Shown here one piece after another: positions 6,791 to 14,624 of a stretch of DNA of 64,000 nucleotides. The notes beneath the pieces are model-generated. The model was not told where the DNA came from and searched no databases. It saw nothing but the letters and a program-made list of their open reading frames with translations. The DNA comes from Treponema putidum. GTDB taxonomy: Bacteria; Spirochaetota; Spirochaetia; Treponematales; Treponemataceae. Position 1 is the stretch's first letter, and each line of letters begins with the position of its first letter. The stretch covers positions 1,721,694 to 1,785,693 of the forward strand of contig NZ_CP009228.1 of NCBI RefSeq assembly GCF_000755145.1, written 5' to 3'. The position numbers and the translations under genes are program-made.

Positions 6791-8236
6791 ATGAACCCAT
6801 TGCAGAACACTGAACCTAAGGAAGTATTTAAATGGTTTTACGAAATCTCTCAAGTGCCGAGAGGTTCCGGAAACGAAAGAGCTATCAGCGATTTTCTTGT
6901 AAAATTTGCAAAAGATAGAAGTCTTGAAGTTTATCAAGATAAGGCTATGAACGTTATCATAAAAAAGCCCGGAACTGCCGGTTATGAAAAATCTCCGGCA
7001 GTTATTATTCAGGGACACATGGATATGGTTTGCGAGAAGGATGCTTCCTCAAACCATGATTTTTTAAAGGATCCTATTAAATTCGTTGTAAAGGACGGAA
7101 TGCTCTATGCAGATAAGACAACCCTTGGAGGAGATGACGGCATAGCCGTAGCTTATGCTCTTACTCTTCTTGATTCAAAAGATATTCCCCACCCGCCGCT
7201 GGAAGTTTTGATTACGACTGAAGAAGAAACAGGCATGTACGGAGCGATGGCCCTTACCGGTGAGCATCTGCAAGGTACACGTCTTTTAAATATAGATTCG
7301 GAAGAAGAAGGAGTCTTCTTGGTAAGCTGTGCAGGCGGAGCTAACATCCATATCTTTTTCGATGTAAAAAAAGAAGCTTCTAAAGGAAAATTCTTAAAAA
7401 TCACCGTAGGAGGTCTCCTTGGAGGACATTCAGGTATCGAGATAAACAAGCAAAGAGCCAACTCCATCAAGCTTTTGGGAAGGATTCTTTATAACATCAA
7501 GCGAAACGAAAAAATCAATTTAGTCGAAATTTCGGGCGGTTCAAAACACAATGCAATTGCAAAAGATGCCTATGCAGTCATAGCCGTCGAAAATACGTCA
7601 GCCGTTTTTAAGATTGTCGAAAAACTTACCGCTGATTTTAAAAATGAATACAGAGTTGTGGACAAACTTTTAACCGTTACGGCAGCTGAAACTCAAAACC
7701 CTTCAGGAAAAATGTTTACAAAAGAGCTTACCTTAAATCTGATTGATTTTATGGCAAGTATTCCCAATGGTGTGCAATATATGAGCATGGAAATTCCCGG
7801 CCTTGTCCAAACAAGTTTAAATAACGGTGTTTTGGAAGAAGTAGATGGAAAAATTAAATTTACAACATCGATACGAAGCAGCGTAAAGAGTGCCTTGGAT
7901 GAAATTGCCGATGTGCTTAAGATTCAAGCTGAACGGTGCGGAGCCCAATTTGAAAAAGCTTCGGAATATCCCGCTTGGGAGTATAGTCCCGATTCTCCTG
8001 TGCGCGAGAAGGCTGTTAATGTTTATAAAAAACTTAATAACAAAGAGCCTGTAATTACAGCAATCCACGCAGGACTTGAATGCGGCCTTTTAAAGAAGAC
8101 TCTTCCCAATGTCGATGCCGTAAGTTTCGGTCCCAATTTGCATGATGTGCACACTCCTAACGAACACATGGACATAGCTTCCGTTCAACGCGTATGGAAA
8201 TTCTTATTGGCATATCTAGCCGAATTAAAGAATTAA
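6791..8236 (+). CDS. pepD: Aminoacyl-histidine dipeptidase (peptidase D, M20C)
   Basis: A 481-residue cytoplasmic metallodipeptidase that cleaves Xaa-His and other dipeptides. The M20 zinc-site motifs are in order: QGHMDMVCEKD, GGDDGIAVAYAL, TTEEETGMYGA, HAGLECGLL and HTPNEHMDI near the C-terminus. The ATG at 6791 is chosen because GGAGG lies 6 nt upstream; an in-frame extension back to 6728 has no such site. The gene stands alone, followed by the convergent small-RNA terminator. It would complete peptide use with the Opp transporter encoded further on, a functional link I infer. Confidence 0.93.
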   Translation: MNPLQNTEPKEVFKWFYEISQVPRGSGNERAISDFLVKFAKDRSLEVYQDKAMNVIIKKPGTAGYEKSPAVIIQGHMDMVCEKDASSNHDFLKDPIKFVVKDGMLYADKTTLGGDDGIAVAYALTLLDSKDIPHPPLEVLITTEEETGMYGAMALTGEHLQGTRLLNIDSEEEGVFLVSCAGGANIHIFFDVKKEASKGKFLKITVGGLLGGHSGIEINKQRANSIKLLGRILYNIKRNEKINLVEISGGSKHNAIAKDAYAVIAVENTSAVFKIVEKLTADFKNEYRVVDKLLTVTAAETQNPSGKMFTKELTLNLIDFMASIPNGVQYMSMEIPGLVQTSLNNGVLEEVDGKIKFTTSIRSSVKSALDEIADVLKIQAERCGAQFEKASEYPAWEYSPDSPVREKAVNVYKKLNNKEPVITAIHAGLECGLLKKTLPNVDAVSFGPNLHDVHTPNEHMDIASVQRVWKFLLAYLAELKN

Positions 8237-8277
8237 AAATAAGGTGGACTGAGGCCTAAACTACGTCAGACTTATTA

Positions 8278-8362
8278 AAAACTAAAAAGGGGCATGAAGT
8301 CATGCCCCTTATGGGAGTTGTGCTTTGAACCGCCTAATGGCGGATACTCACATCTCCCGCTT
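8278..8362 (-). ncRNA. Candidate small RNA with own promoter and terminator
   Basis: On the minus strand a consensus promoter (8369-8396) would start transcription near 8362. The predicted RNA opens with an arm GGGAGATGTG that pairs with CACAACTCCC (8349-8358 with 8313-8322, one T-T mismatch) and encloses a CCGCC / GGCGG hairpin with a 4-nt loop (8330-8343). It ends in an 11-bp hairpin, AAGGGGCATGA / TCATGCCCCTT (8287-8310), followed on this strand by TTTTTAGTTTTT. There is no start codon with a reading frame of useful length, and the transcript stops before the pepD coding end. It does not match an RNA family I recognise (not SRP RNA, tmRNA or a known riboswitch). Confidence 0.65.
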
Positions 8363-8368
8363 AATATA

Positions 8369-8396
8369 ATTTTAGCATAATTACTGTAATTGTCAA
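8369..8396 (-). promoter_or_regulatory. Consensus promoter of the small RNA
   Basis: Read on the minus strand, TTGACA (8391-8396) and TAAAAT (8369-8374) are separated by 16 bp. A TG dinucleotide one base before the -10 makes an extended -10 element. Confidence 0.65.
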
Positions 8397-8407
8397 GTAA
8401 AATCATC

Positions 8408-9073
8408 CTAAAAATTTAATTTTTTTTCGCCGAAGCTCTTGTACGATACATAAAGAAGATTAAAGAGGGTTCCAAGCAAAAGAATAAATGCCCATGTTCT
8501 TGCATGTATGAAGGGATTTTTTATCGGTAAAAAGAGGTCTGATAGGACGGAGCTTAAATTTGTTAGGAGATCCCATGAATTCCACCTTAAAAACCTGCCT
8601 AAATAGATACCGAAAGCCGAAAGATATATCACAAAAACCGAAAAAATTTGCGGGTATCTTATATTAAAAAGTTTTTTAATCTTAGTTTCGATAAAATCCA
8701 AACTTACTAAGCCGTAAAAAAGGCCTGTAAGACTATATGAAAGAAGGAGAATCAGGTCATACCAGCGCATTGTTGAAGCTGCTGTTTTTAGATGAATAAA
8801 ATCGGTTACTATATAAAGAGCATTGGGAAAGAATAGGAGCCACAGCATAGCAAAAATTATAAACGGTATTTTTTTACAATTTTTTGACAAATATAGTATG
8901 GAAGATATAAACCACGGTACAAAGGCCAAAAATAAATTCCATACTAAAAAGAGTAAAAAATAGTTTTCTGCTATAAATATTCTGCATACCGATAAAAAAA
9001 TACAAAAAAAAGACAAGAACATCAAAGCAAAGGTGCTTTTAATCCGGAATATATTTTTAAAGTAATGCCTCAT
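8408..9073 (-). CDS. DUF1361 membrane protein
   Basis: A 221-residue integral membrane protein with six or seven hydrophobic segments. The stretches WNLFLAFVPWFISS, FPNALYIVTDFIHL, WYDLILLLSYSLTGLFYG and GIYLGRFLRWNSWD are the conserved signatures of DUF1361. The function of that family is not known to me. No Shine-Dalgarno sequence is visible before the ATG at 9073. A strong hairpin (9082-9120) sits 9 nt upstream, which may limit translation. It follows the ZnuA-like gene in the same direction. Confidence 0.75.
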   Translation of the reverse strand: MRHYFKNIFRIKSTFALMFLSFFCIFLSVCRIFIAENYFLLFLVWNLFLAFVPWFISSILYLSKNCKKIPFIIFAMLWLLFFPNALYIVTDFIHLKTAASTMRWYDLILLLSYSLTGLFYGLVSLDFIETKIKKLFNIRYPQIFSVFVIYLSAFGIYLGRFLRWNSWDLLTNLSSVLSDLFLPIKNPFIHARTWAFILLLGTLFNLLYVSYKSFGEKKLNF

Positions 9074-9081
9074 ACAATATC

Positions 9082-9120
9082 GATAAACAGTGAGGCACCA
9101 TTTGTGCCGAACTGTTTATC
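9082..9120. repeat. Long hairpin between the znuA-like and DUF1361 genes
   Basis: GATAAACAGT (9082-9091) pairs with ACTGTTTATC (9111-9120). GGCAC (9094-9098) pairs with GTGCC (9104-9108). The two stems are joined by GA opposite GA, which can form tandem sheared pairs. There is no T-run after it, so it is not a typical terminator; a processing site, attenuator or protein-binding site is possible. Confidence 0.6.
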
Positions 9121-9158
9121 ACACCTCCCATAAAAAGTCAAAAGACCGCCCGTGCCTT

Positions 9159-10127
9159 TTATTTTAAATTTTCATAGATGCGCATTAGATTTGCTTTCAT
9201 GCGTTCAAGATAGGTTTTGTTATCTTCTGGGCTTTCGATTGTGTAAATTTTTTCAACCCTGGCTCCAAGCTCTGCTGCAAGGGTTTTTGAAACAAGGGGG
9301 CTTGCCGCTTCTTCTGTAAAGATAACTTTTACTTTGTGTTCCCTACAATATTCGACCAGTTTTGCAAGTTCTTTCGGATTCGGTTCATTTTCATTAAAGA
9401 TATCGGTTACCGAATTTTGTTCTAAAGAAAAATCTCTGCAAAGGTATCCGAAGGCGGCATGACCTGTTACAAAGTGTTTGTTTTTTACGTTGGAAAATTT
9501 TTCAATATATTCTTTTAAAAGTTCATCAATTTCGGAAATATATTTGCTTGCATTTTCTTTATAGCTTTTTGCATTTTCAGGGTCAGCCGCAGCAAGAACA
9601 TTTTCGATATTTTTTATCATAATTTTTGCAGAAGAAAGGCTGAGCCATGTATGCGGATCGAACTCGCCGTGATGGCAGTGTTCATGCTCTTTGTCATCAG
9701 GTTTTCCTGCACAAGCTTCGCAGTCACAGTCTTCGCCATGTTCATCATGGTTATGGTGCCCAGCCTTGATTGGCTCAATTCCGCTGCTTGCTTCGACCAT
9801 AATCAGTTTTTTATTGTTGACTGCTTTTATAGCTTCATCAAGCCAAAACTCCATGCCCAGACCGTTATAGATTAACACATCTGCTTTCGATAAAAAAGCA
9901 AGGTCTTTAGCCTTGGGCTCAAAGTCATGGGCTTCCATTCCCGGCGGAATTATAACCGAAATATTGACATTATCGCCTGCAACTGCCTGAGTAAGCTCCT
10001 TCATTGCATCGAAGGTAACAGCAACATTTTTTCTACCGTTATCGGGAATTTCTTTTGCTCCCATAGCAAAGAGACTTACCGATGAAACGATACCAATAAA
10101 TAAACATGTTTTTAAAATAGACTTCAT
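9159..10127 (-). CDS. znuA: Zinc/manganese ABC transporter substrate-binding protein (ZnuA-like)
   Basis: A 322-residue cluster-9 (A-1) metal-binding protein that captures Zn2+ or Mn2+ outside the inner membrane. The expected metal ligands are visible: His67 (EAHDFEP), His159 (FDPHTW), His223 (TGHAAFG) and an acidic residue near 272 (FTEEAAS). Residues 123-153 form a loop rich in His, Asp and Cys, the ZnuA hallmark for zinc, here unusually with five cysteines. The N-terminus is a signal peptide ending in LFAMGAKE, with Met where a lipobox Cys would be. No permease or ATPase gene is adjacent, so the partners must lie elsewhere. Confidence 0.85.
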   Translation of the reverse strand: MKSILKTCLFIGIVSSVSLFAMGAKEIPDNGRKNVAVTFDAMKELTQAVAGDNVNISVIIPPGMEAHDFEPKAKDLAFLSKADVLIYNGLGMEFWLDEAIKAVNNKKLIMVEASSGIEPIKAGHHNHDEHGEDCDCEACAGKPDDKEHEHCHHGEFDPHTWLSLSSAKIMIKNIENVLAAADPENAKSYKENASKYISEIDELLKEYIEKFSNVKNKHFVTGHAAFGYLCRDFSLEQNSVTDIFNENEPNPKELAKLVEYCREHKVKVIFTEEAASPLVSKTLAAELGARVEKIYTIESPEDNKTYLERMKANLMRIYENLK

Positions 10128-10218
10128 ATAAACTCCAAAACTCCATATTTTTTAAGACGGAATAGAATATAATACCGTGCCGAAATTAAGTCAATCAAAA
10201 TAGGCTAAAATTAGATTT

Positions 10219-10614
10219 TTAGGGCTGAAGGCCCGGAACCAAATATTTTTCAGGTATTTTAACGGGCCGGCCCGTACTGTCTACACAGGCCCATGTTACC
10301 CTTGCTTCGGCGCAGACTTTACCTTCTTCATTTTTTATAACCTGTAAAAAGGTACCGGAAACCTTACCCAGTTCAACATGGGTAACCTCAATAGCCAGTT
10401 TATCGTAAAGTTTAGCTGAGTGTTTGTATTTAATATCTATGTGAGATACATAGAGCATGTAGCCTTCTTCAATCATTGATACATAATCGAAGCCTATTTT
10501 TTTTAAAAACTGCATTCTGGTATGTTCCAAATAATTTAAGTAAACGGCATTATTTACATGGTTATAAGCGTCAAGCTCGTAGCTTCGCACTTCAACATAA
10601 AATGTATGTGTCAC
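10219..10614 (-). CDS. Acyl-CoA thioesterase, YbgC/4HBT family
   Basis: A 131-residue hot-dog-fold thioesterase. The 4-hydroxybenzoyl-CoA thioesterase motif is clear near residue 10-35 (YELDAYNHVNNAVYLNYLEHTR), with the catalytic Asp in LDAYNHVNN. It would hydrolyse short acyl-CoA or acyl-ACP esters in the cytoplasm. It lies 9 nt downstream of the acyltransferase gene at 10624 in the same direction, so the two probably form a small lipid-metabolism operon. The exact substrate cannot be told from the sequence. Confidence 0.85.
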   Translation of the reverse strand: MTHTFYVEVRSYELDAYNHVNNAVYLNYLEHTRMQFLKKIGFDYVSMIEEGYMLYVSHIDIKYKHSAKLYDKLAIEVTHVELGKVSGTFLQVIKNEEGKVCAEARVTWACVDSTGRPVKIPEKYLVPGLQP

Positions 10615-10623
10615 AATCTTCTC

Positions 10624-11508
10624 CTATTTTAGCCGTCCGATTTCGTTTGCTTCGTGCATCTTTTCAAGCTCTGCCATTACCCGATCGACAACAGCCTGCT
10701 TTTTATCTATACCCGTAAGTTCTTTATGTTCGGCTTTTACTTTTTCGCGAAAATCTGCACAGTTTATGACCGGGCTTGAATCAAAGATTAGCCTATCCTT
10801 CCAGACAGTATCTTCTGTCATATCTCCCGATTCCGAAATACGCAGGCAGTTTCCATTGCTTGAAACCAAGAGCATTATATCGGACATTTTAATGTACGAA
10901 TCTATTTCTTTTACTCCCTTCTTTGTTTCGGGTTTTCCGGGGCGGTACCTGGTACCTGCAGGATATACAAGAACTACTCTACCTTCCTCTTTTGCCTTTT
11001 CGAGTGCTCTCATAGAAGCAAGGTTTATCATCTTACTTCGTTTTAATTCCGATTCCAATAATTCGAGGTCTTTAATTGATTTGATAGAACGGCTGGGATA
11101 TATATAAATTCGGTCATAGGCACTTGCAAAGGCCGCAACATAGGGATTATCCTCGCCCAGCTTTAAGCCTGCCATTGCTATGCACTTTTCTGCAAGCTCT
11201 GACCCTTTAGTTCCGGTTTTTTTCATTAAATTGATAAAAGCAGGGTAATCCAGATTACTGTAGTGTTCTGCAAGAATTATGCCTTTTTTTCCTTTATTTA
11301 TCTCATCTAAAAATTCTTCTAAGTGTTCAGGATGTCTAAATTCCGAATTCTCAAGGATGAGATCGTCTACCATCTTATCAAGAATTTTAATTAGAACAGG
11401 ATTACCTTTTTGCAATACATTTTCAGGTGTAACTGCCGGATTTTTTATTGTGTGTTTTGCAATTTCGGGTAAAAAGTCTTTTACATACTCCATTAAAGTT
11501 TGCTGCAT
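10624..11508 (-). CDS. Glycerophospholipid acyltransferase (PlsC/PlsB-like)
   Basis: A 294-residue acyltransferase. The catalytic HX4D box is HYSNLD (His82 to Asp87), and a glycerol-phosphate binding motif appears as VLVYPAGTRYRPG near residue 175. The protein has no obvious membrane span. The arrangement resembles the soluble glycerol-3-phosphate 1-acyltransferases of plants and Chlamydia, but a 1-acylglycerol-3-phosphate acyltransferase is equally possible. A good GGAGG precedes the ATG at 11508. The thioesterase gene follows closely. Confidence 0.75.
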   Translation of the reverse strand: MQQTLMEYVKDFLPEIAKHTIKNPAVTPENVLQKGNPVLIKILDKMVDDLILENSEFRHPEHLEEFLDEINKGKKGIILAEHYSNLDYPAFINLMKKTGTKGSELAEKCIAMAGLKLGEDNPYVAAFASAYDRIYIYPSRSIKSIKDLELLESELKRSKMINLASMRALEKAKEEGRVVLVYPAGTRYRPGKPETKKGVKEIDSYIKMSDIMLLVSSNGNCLRISESGDMTEDTVWKDRLIFDSSPVINCADFREKVKAEHKELTGIDKKQAVVDRVMAELEKMHEANEIGRLK

Positions 11509-11549
11509 ATTAAACCTCCGCGAATTTTTTATAGAATAAAATTACTACT

Positions 11550-12584
11550 CTAAAATAAGCCGTCAAAATAATCTTTATATTTTTGATACGAAGATTTATC
11601 GACGGTTAAACTTACTACCGTATATTTTGAATTTTCTTTTTTTATTATCAATTTAATATCGTGTTTTATGCTTTTTGATTCAAGGTCATAGACGCTGTTT
11701 ATGATTTTAAATTTTTGTTTTGTTCCATTGATGTCCGTATTTTTTGAAAGTACCTTAGAAACCTCTCCCGACGAAGAAAAATATCTTATCAAAAAATCGA
11801 TTTCTTTTCCGCTTATATCAGGGACTAGTTTTAAATCTACAGTATTTACATTTAAAAAGGCCTCGTTTCCCATCAAAAATGTATTGTCGGCTATCTGCTT
11901 CCATTGGCTGTCTAACAAAAGTTTAACTCCGTCAACGGTTCTTGTTTCTTTTTTTGCCTTGGGGTTTAAAACAAATTTAGACTCAAGAGGTTTAATTTCT
12001 TCGAGAGGGCTAAACTCAAAAAAAGTTTTTTCGTCTTTTACCCTTCCCATTTCTACCAGTTCAAAGGCTTTTTCTTTATTGGAATCTAAAATTTCTTTTA
12101 TATGAAAGAGGGGAATGTAGGAGTGGAATTTTATCTCGCTTTCGCCTCCGAATTGTTCTTCATTTACTATTTTGGAACCGGTTTTTATTACAAGGCTTTC
12201 AGTTAATTTTTGTGTCTTCCATGAGTAGAGTTTTGGGAGGATTCCCATAAGGTAGTTAACCGCATAGGTGTAGGCCGGATCGGTGTTAATACCCGAAATA
12301 TTATTTTGACCCGTTATTACAAAGTCTCCATCTAAAATTTCTCCGCTAAACAAAACCTTTGCAAAGACTTTTCCGTTTGAGGTATATAAGAAACTGCCTA
12401 TTGTGTTGCCGTTATAATATAAAAAGCCGACCCATGTCTGCTCTTTCCATGAAAGGTCTTGATAGATAAGATAATCTCCGGATTCCGAATCCTCCCATGC
12501 CGATTTTTCCTCGGCAGTGAGGTTAAAACTTACTGCCGTGAATAGAAAAAAAAGTAGAAAAACCGAAATTAAAATCTTTTTCAT
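11550..12584 (-). CDS. Exported hypothetical protein
   Basis: A 344-residue protein with an N-terminal signal peptide (hydrophobic core followed by NLTAEE). The mature part is rich in beta-strand-like sequence and has no motif I recognise. It lies 12 nt downstream of proS in the same direction and may be co-transcribed with it. Periplasmic or outer-membrane location is inferred only from the signal peptide. Confidence 0.65.
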   Translation of the reverse strand: MKKILISVFLLFFLFTAVSFNLTAEEKSAWEDSESGDYLIYQDLSWKEQTWVGFLYYNGNTIGSFLYTSNGKVFAKVLFSGEILDGDFVITGQNNISGINTDPAYTYAVNYLMGILPKLYSWKTQKLTESLVIKTGSKIVNEEQFGGESEIKFHSYIPLFHIKEILDSNKEKAFELVEMGRVKDEKTFFEFSPLEEIKPLESKFVLNPKAKKETRTVDGVKLLLDSQWKQIADNTFLMGNEAFLNVNTVDLKLVPDISGKEIDFLIRYFSSSGEVSKVLSKNTDINGTKQKFKIINSVYDLESKSIKHDIKLIIKKENSKYTVVSLTVDKSSYQKYKDYFDGLF

Positions 12585-12596
12585 CTTAAGAATCCT

Positions 12597-14384
12597 TTAG
12601 TTTAATTTTGCAAGTTCTTCTTTTACGGTTTTTTCAACTAAGTCTATAACCTTATCTTTATCGACCAAGCGGCTTTCTTCCACCTTTCTAAGTTTAAATT
12701 CAATATTGGGAAGATTTTTTTCGCCGACTACGAGCCTTATCGGAATGCCTATAAGGTCCATATCCTTAAACTTAACGCCCGTTCTTTCTTTGCGGTCATC
12801 TAGGAGGACTTCAATTCCTCTTTTTTTACATTCGTCATAAAGGCGGTCGGCTTCCTTTTGCATTTCTCCCTCGTATTTTATGGGGACTATAGCAACCTGA
12901 AAGGGGGCGATGCTCATAGGCCAGATTATTCCGTTCTCATCGTGGTGTTCTTCGACAATTGAAGCTGTAAGTCTGTCAAGCCCTATGCCGTAGCAGCCCA
13001 TGGAAGGATGCTGTTGTTTTCCGTTTTCATCGAGATAGGTCATATTCATCGCCTTCGTATATTTATATCCCAGCTTAAAGATATGTCCGAGTTCGTTTCC
13101 TTTTTTGGTGTAAAGAGGCGCACCGCAAACCGAACACTTATCTCCTGCCCTTACCGTGCGGAGGTCAAAGATATAATCGGGGGTAAAATCCCGTAAAGGT
13201 TCTACATGAATTAAATGCTTATCCCTTTTTAAGGCTCCGGTTACCGTATCGTGCATCAGCATAACGCTTTCATCGGCTATGATCGGAATATTTTTTAAAC
13301 CTGCTGGGCCGATAAAACCTATAACAGTTCCCGTAACTTCTTCTACCTCTCTATCACTTGTAAGAACGGCTTCAGATGCTTTAAGAGCAGATTTTAACTT
13401 TGCTTCGTTTACTTCCAAGTCACCCCTTATACAAACCGCAACCAGCTGTCCCCCATCAATACCGTTTTTATGCTTATTGTCTGCTGTCTTTGCAGCAAGG
13501 ACTTCGGAATTCTCTATACGGTAAATTAAGGCCTTAATAAGGCAATCACTGGGCCTTTTTAAAAAAGAAGCTAAGGCCTCTATTGTCCTCACATCAGGCG
13601 TATCGATTTCTTCCATAACCGGGGTTGAATCTTGGGAGGTATTTCCGTTTTCCGGCTGTTTATCGGGCGCACAGGCTGCCTTTTCTTCATTTGCTGCATA
13701 GCCGCAAGAAGGGCAGATGAGGAGGGTGTCGTCACCAACGGAAGATTCTACCATGAACTCTTGGGAACCGCTTCCTCCCATGGCTCCTGAGTCGGCCTTT
13801 ACTCCTATTACCGTAAGACCGCAGCGCTTAAAAATCTTTATATAAGCTTTTTCAAAGCTGAGATAGGCTTCGTCTAAACTTTTATCGTTTGTATGGAAAG
13901 AATAGGCATCTTTCATAGTAAATTCGCGGGTTCTCATAAGTCCGTATCGGGGGCGGATTTCATCGCGGTATTTTGTATTTATTTGATAAGCCAAAACAGG
14001 ATAGTGCTTATAGGAAGACAACTCATTCTTTAAAAGAGCAGTAAAGGCTTCTTCGTCCGTAGGGCTTACTACCAATTCTTGATTTAGGCGGTTTTTAATA
14101 CGCAAAAGTTCAGGCCCCATCGAGTCCCATCTTCCCGATTCTTGCCAAATTTCACCCGGAACAATTACGGGAGGCTTAAATTCGAGACAGCCTATTGCAT
14201 CCATTTCTTCCCTGATAATTTTTTCTACTTTTCTAAAGGCCTTTAAACCGAGGGGCAAATATGCAAAAAGTCCGTTAGCTAAATTTCTTATCATTCCTGC
14301 CCTTAAAAGCAACTTATGGCTTTCAACAACGGCCTCATTAGGGACTTCTCTCAAGGTAGGCATATACATCTGCGTCATCTTCAT
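12597..14384 (-). CDS. proS: Prolyl-tRNA synthetase
   Basis: A 595-residue class II aminoacyl-tRNA synthetase of the bacterial type. Residues 1-200 carry motifs 1 and 2 (RYGLMRTREFTMKDAYSF). Residues 230-390 form the YbaK-like editing insertion, with a CPSCGY / CSVCG cysteine set around it. Motif 3 is GCYGIGLDRL, and a C-terminal anticodon domain begins near residue 480. It charges tRNA-Pro in the cytoplasm. The Shine-Dalgarno region GGAG before the ATG lies inside an 18-bp direct duplication (14392-14427), giving two such sites. Confidence 0.95.
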   Translation of the reverse strand: MKMTQMYMPTLREVPNEAVVESHKLLLRAGMIRNLANGLFAYLPLGLKAFRKVEKIIREEMDAIGCLEFKPPVIVPGEIWQESGRWDSMGPELLRIKNRLNQELVVSPTDEEAFTALLKNELSSYKHYPVLAYQINTKYRDEIRPRYGLMRTREFTMKDAYSFHTNDKSLDEAYLSFEKAYIKIFKRCGLTVIGVKADSGAMGGSGSQEFMVESSVGDDTLLICPSCGYAANEEKAACAPDKQPENGNTSQDSTPVMEEIDTPDVRTIEALASFLKRPSDCLIKALIYRIENSEVLAAKTADNKHKNGIDGGQLVAVCIRGDLEVNEAKLKSALKASEAVLTSDREVEEVTGTVIGFIGPAGLKNIPIIADESVMLMHDTVTGALKRDKHLIHVEPLRDFTPDYIFDLRTVRAGDKCSVCGAPLYTKKGNELGHIFKLGYKYTKAMNMTYLDENGKQQHPSMGCYGIGLDRLTASIVEEHHDENGIIWPMSIAPFQVAIVPIKYEGEMQKEADRLYDECKKRGIEVLLDDRKERTGVKFKDMDLIGIPIRLVVGEKNLPNIEFKLRKVEESRLVDKDKVIDLVEKTVKEELAKLN

Positions 14385-14391
14385 AATTTAT

Positions 14392-14427
14392 AACTCCAAT
14401 AAAAACTTTAACTCCAATAGAAACTTT
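14392..14427. repeat. 18-bp direct duplication carrying the proS ribosome-binding site
   Basis: AACTCCAATAAAAACTTT and AACTCCAATAGAAACTTT lie head to tail. On the minus strand each copy contains GGAG, and only the copy nearest the ATG is at a usable distance. Confidence 0.6.
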
Positions 14428-14624
14428 TTAAAGTATATATTGTACCTCTTTTGATAAAAAAAATCTATAGGCCGGATTTTTTAAAAACGCGCGAACTCTA
14501 GTACAAAATACAAAAAAGTGATATACTCTGTTTCTAATCGGCCTTTATTTTGTTTAGACAGTAATAGGGCGGCCTTTAAAGGCTGATGTTTTTAGAGGCG
14601 ATTTATAAATTACTAGGAGTTTTC

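Noticed and set aside
8278-8362. SRP RNA, tmRNA, fluoride or preQ1 riboswitch for the structured RNA
   Set aside because: The diagnostic conserved loops of those RNAs are missing, and no gene lies downstream on the same strand for a riboswitch to control.
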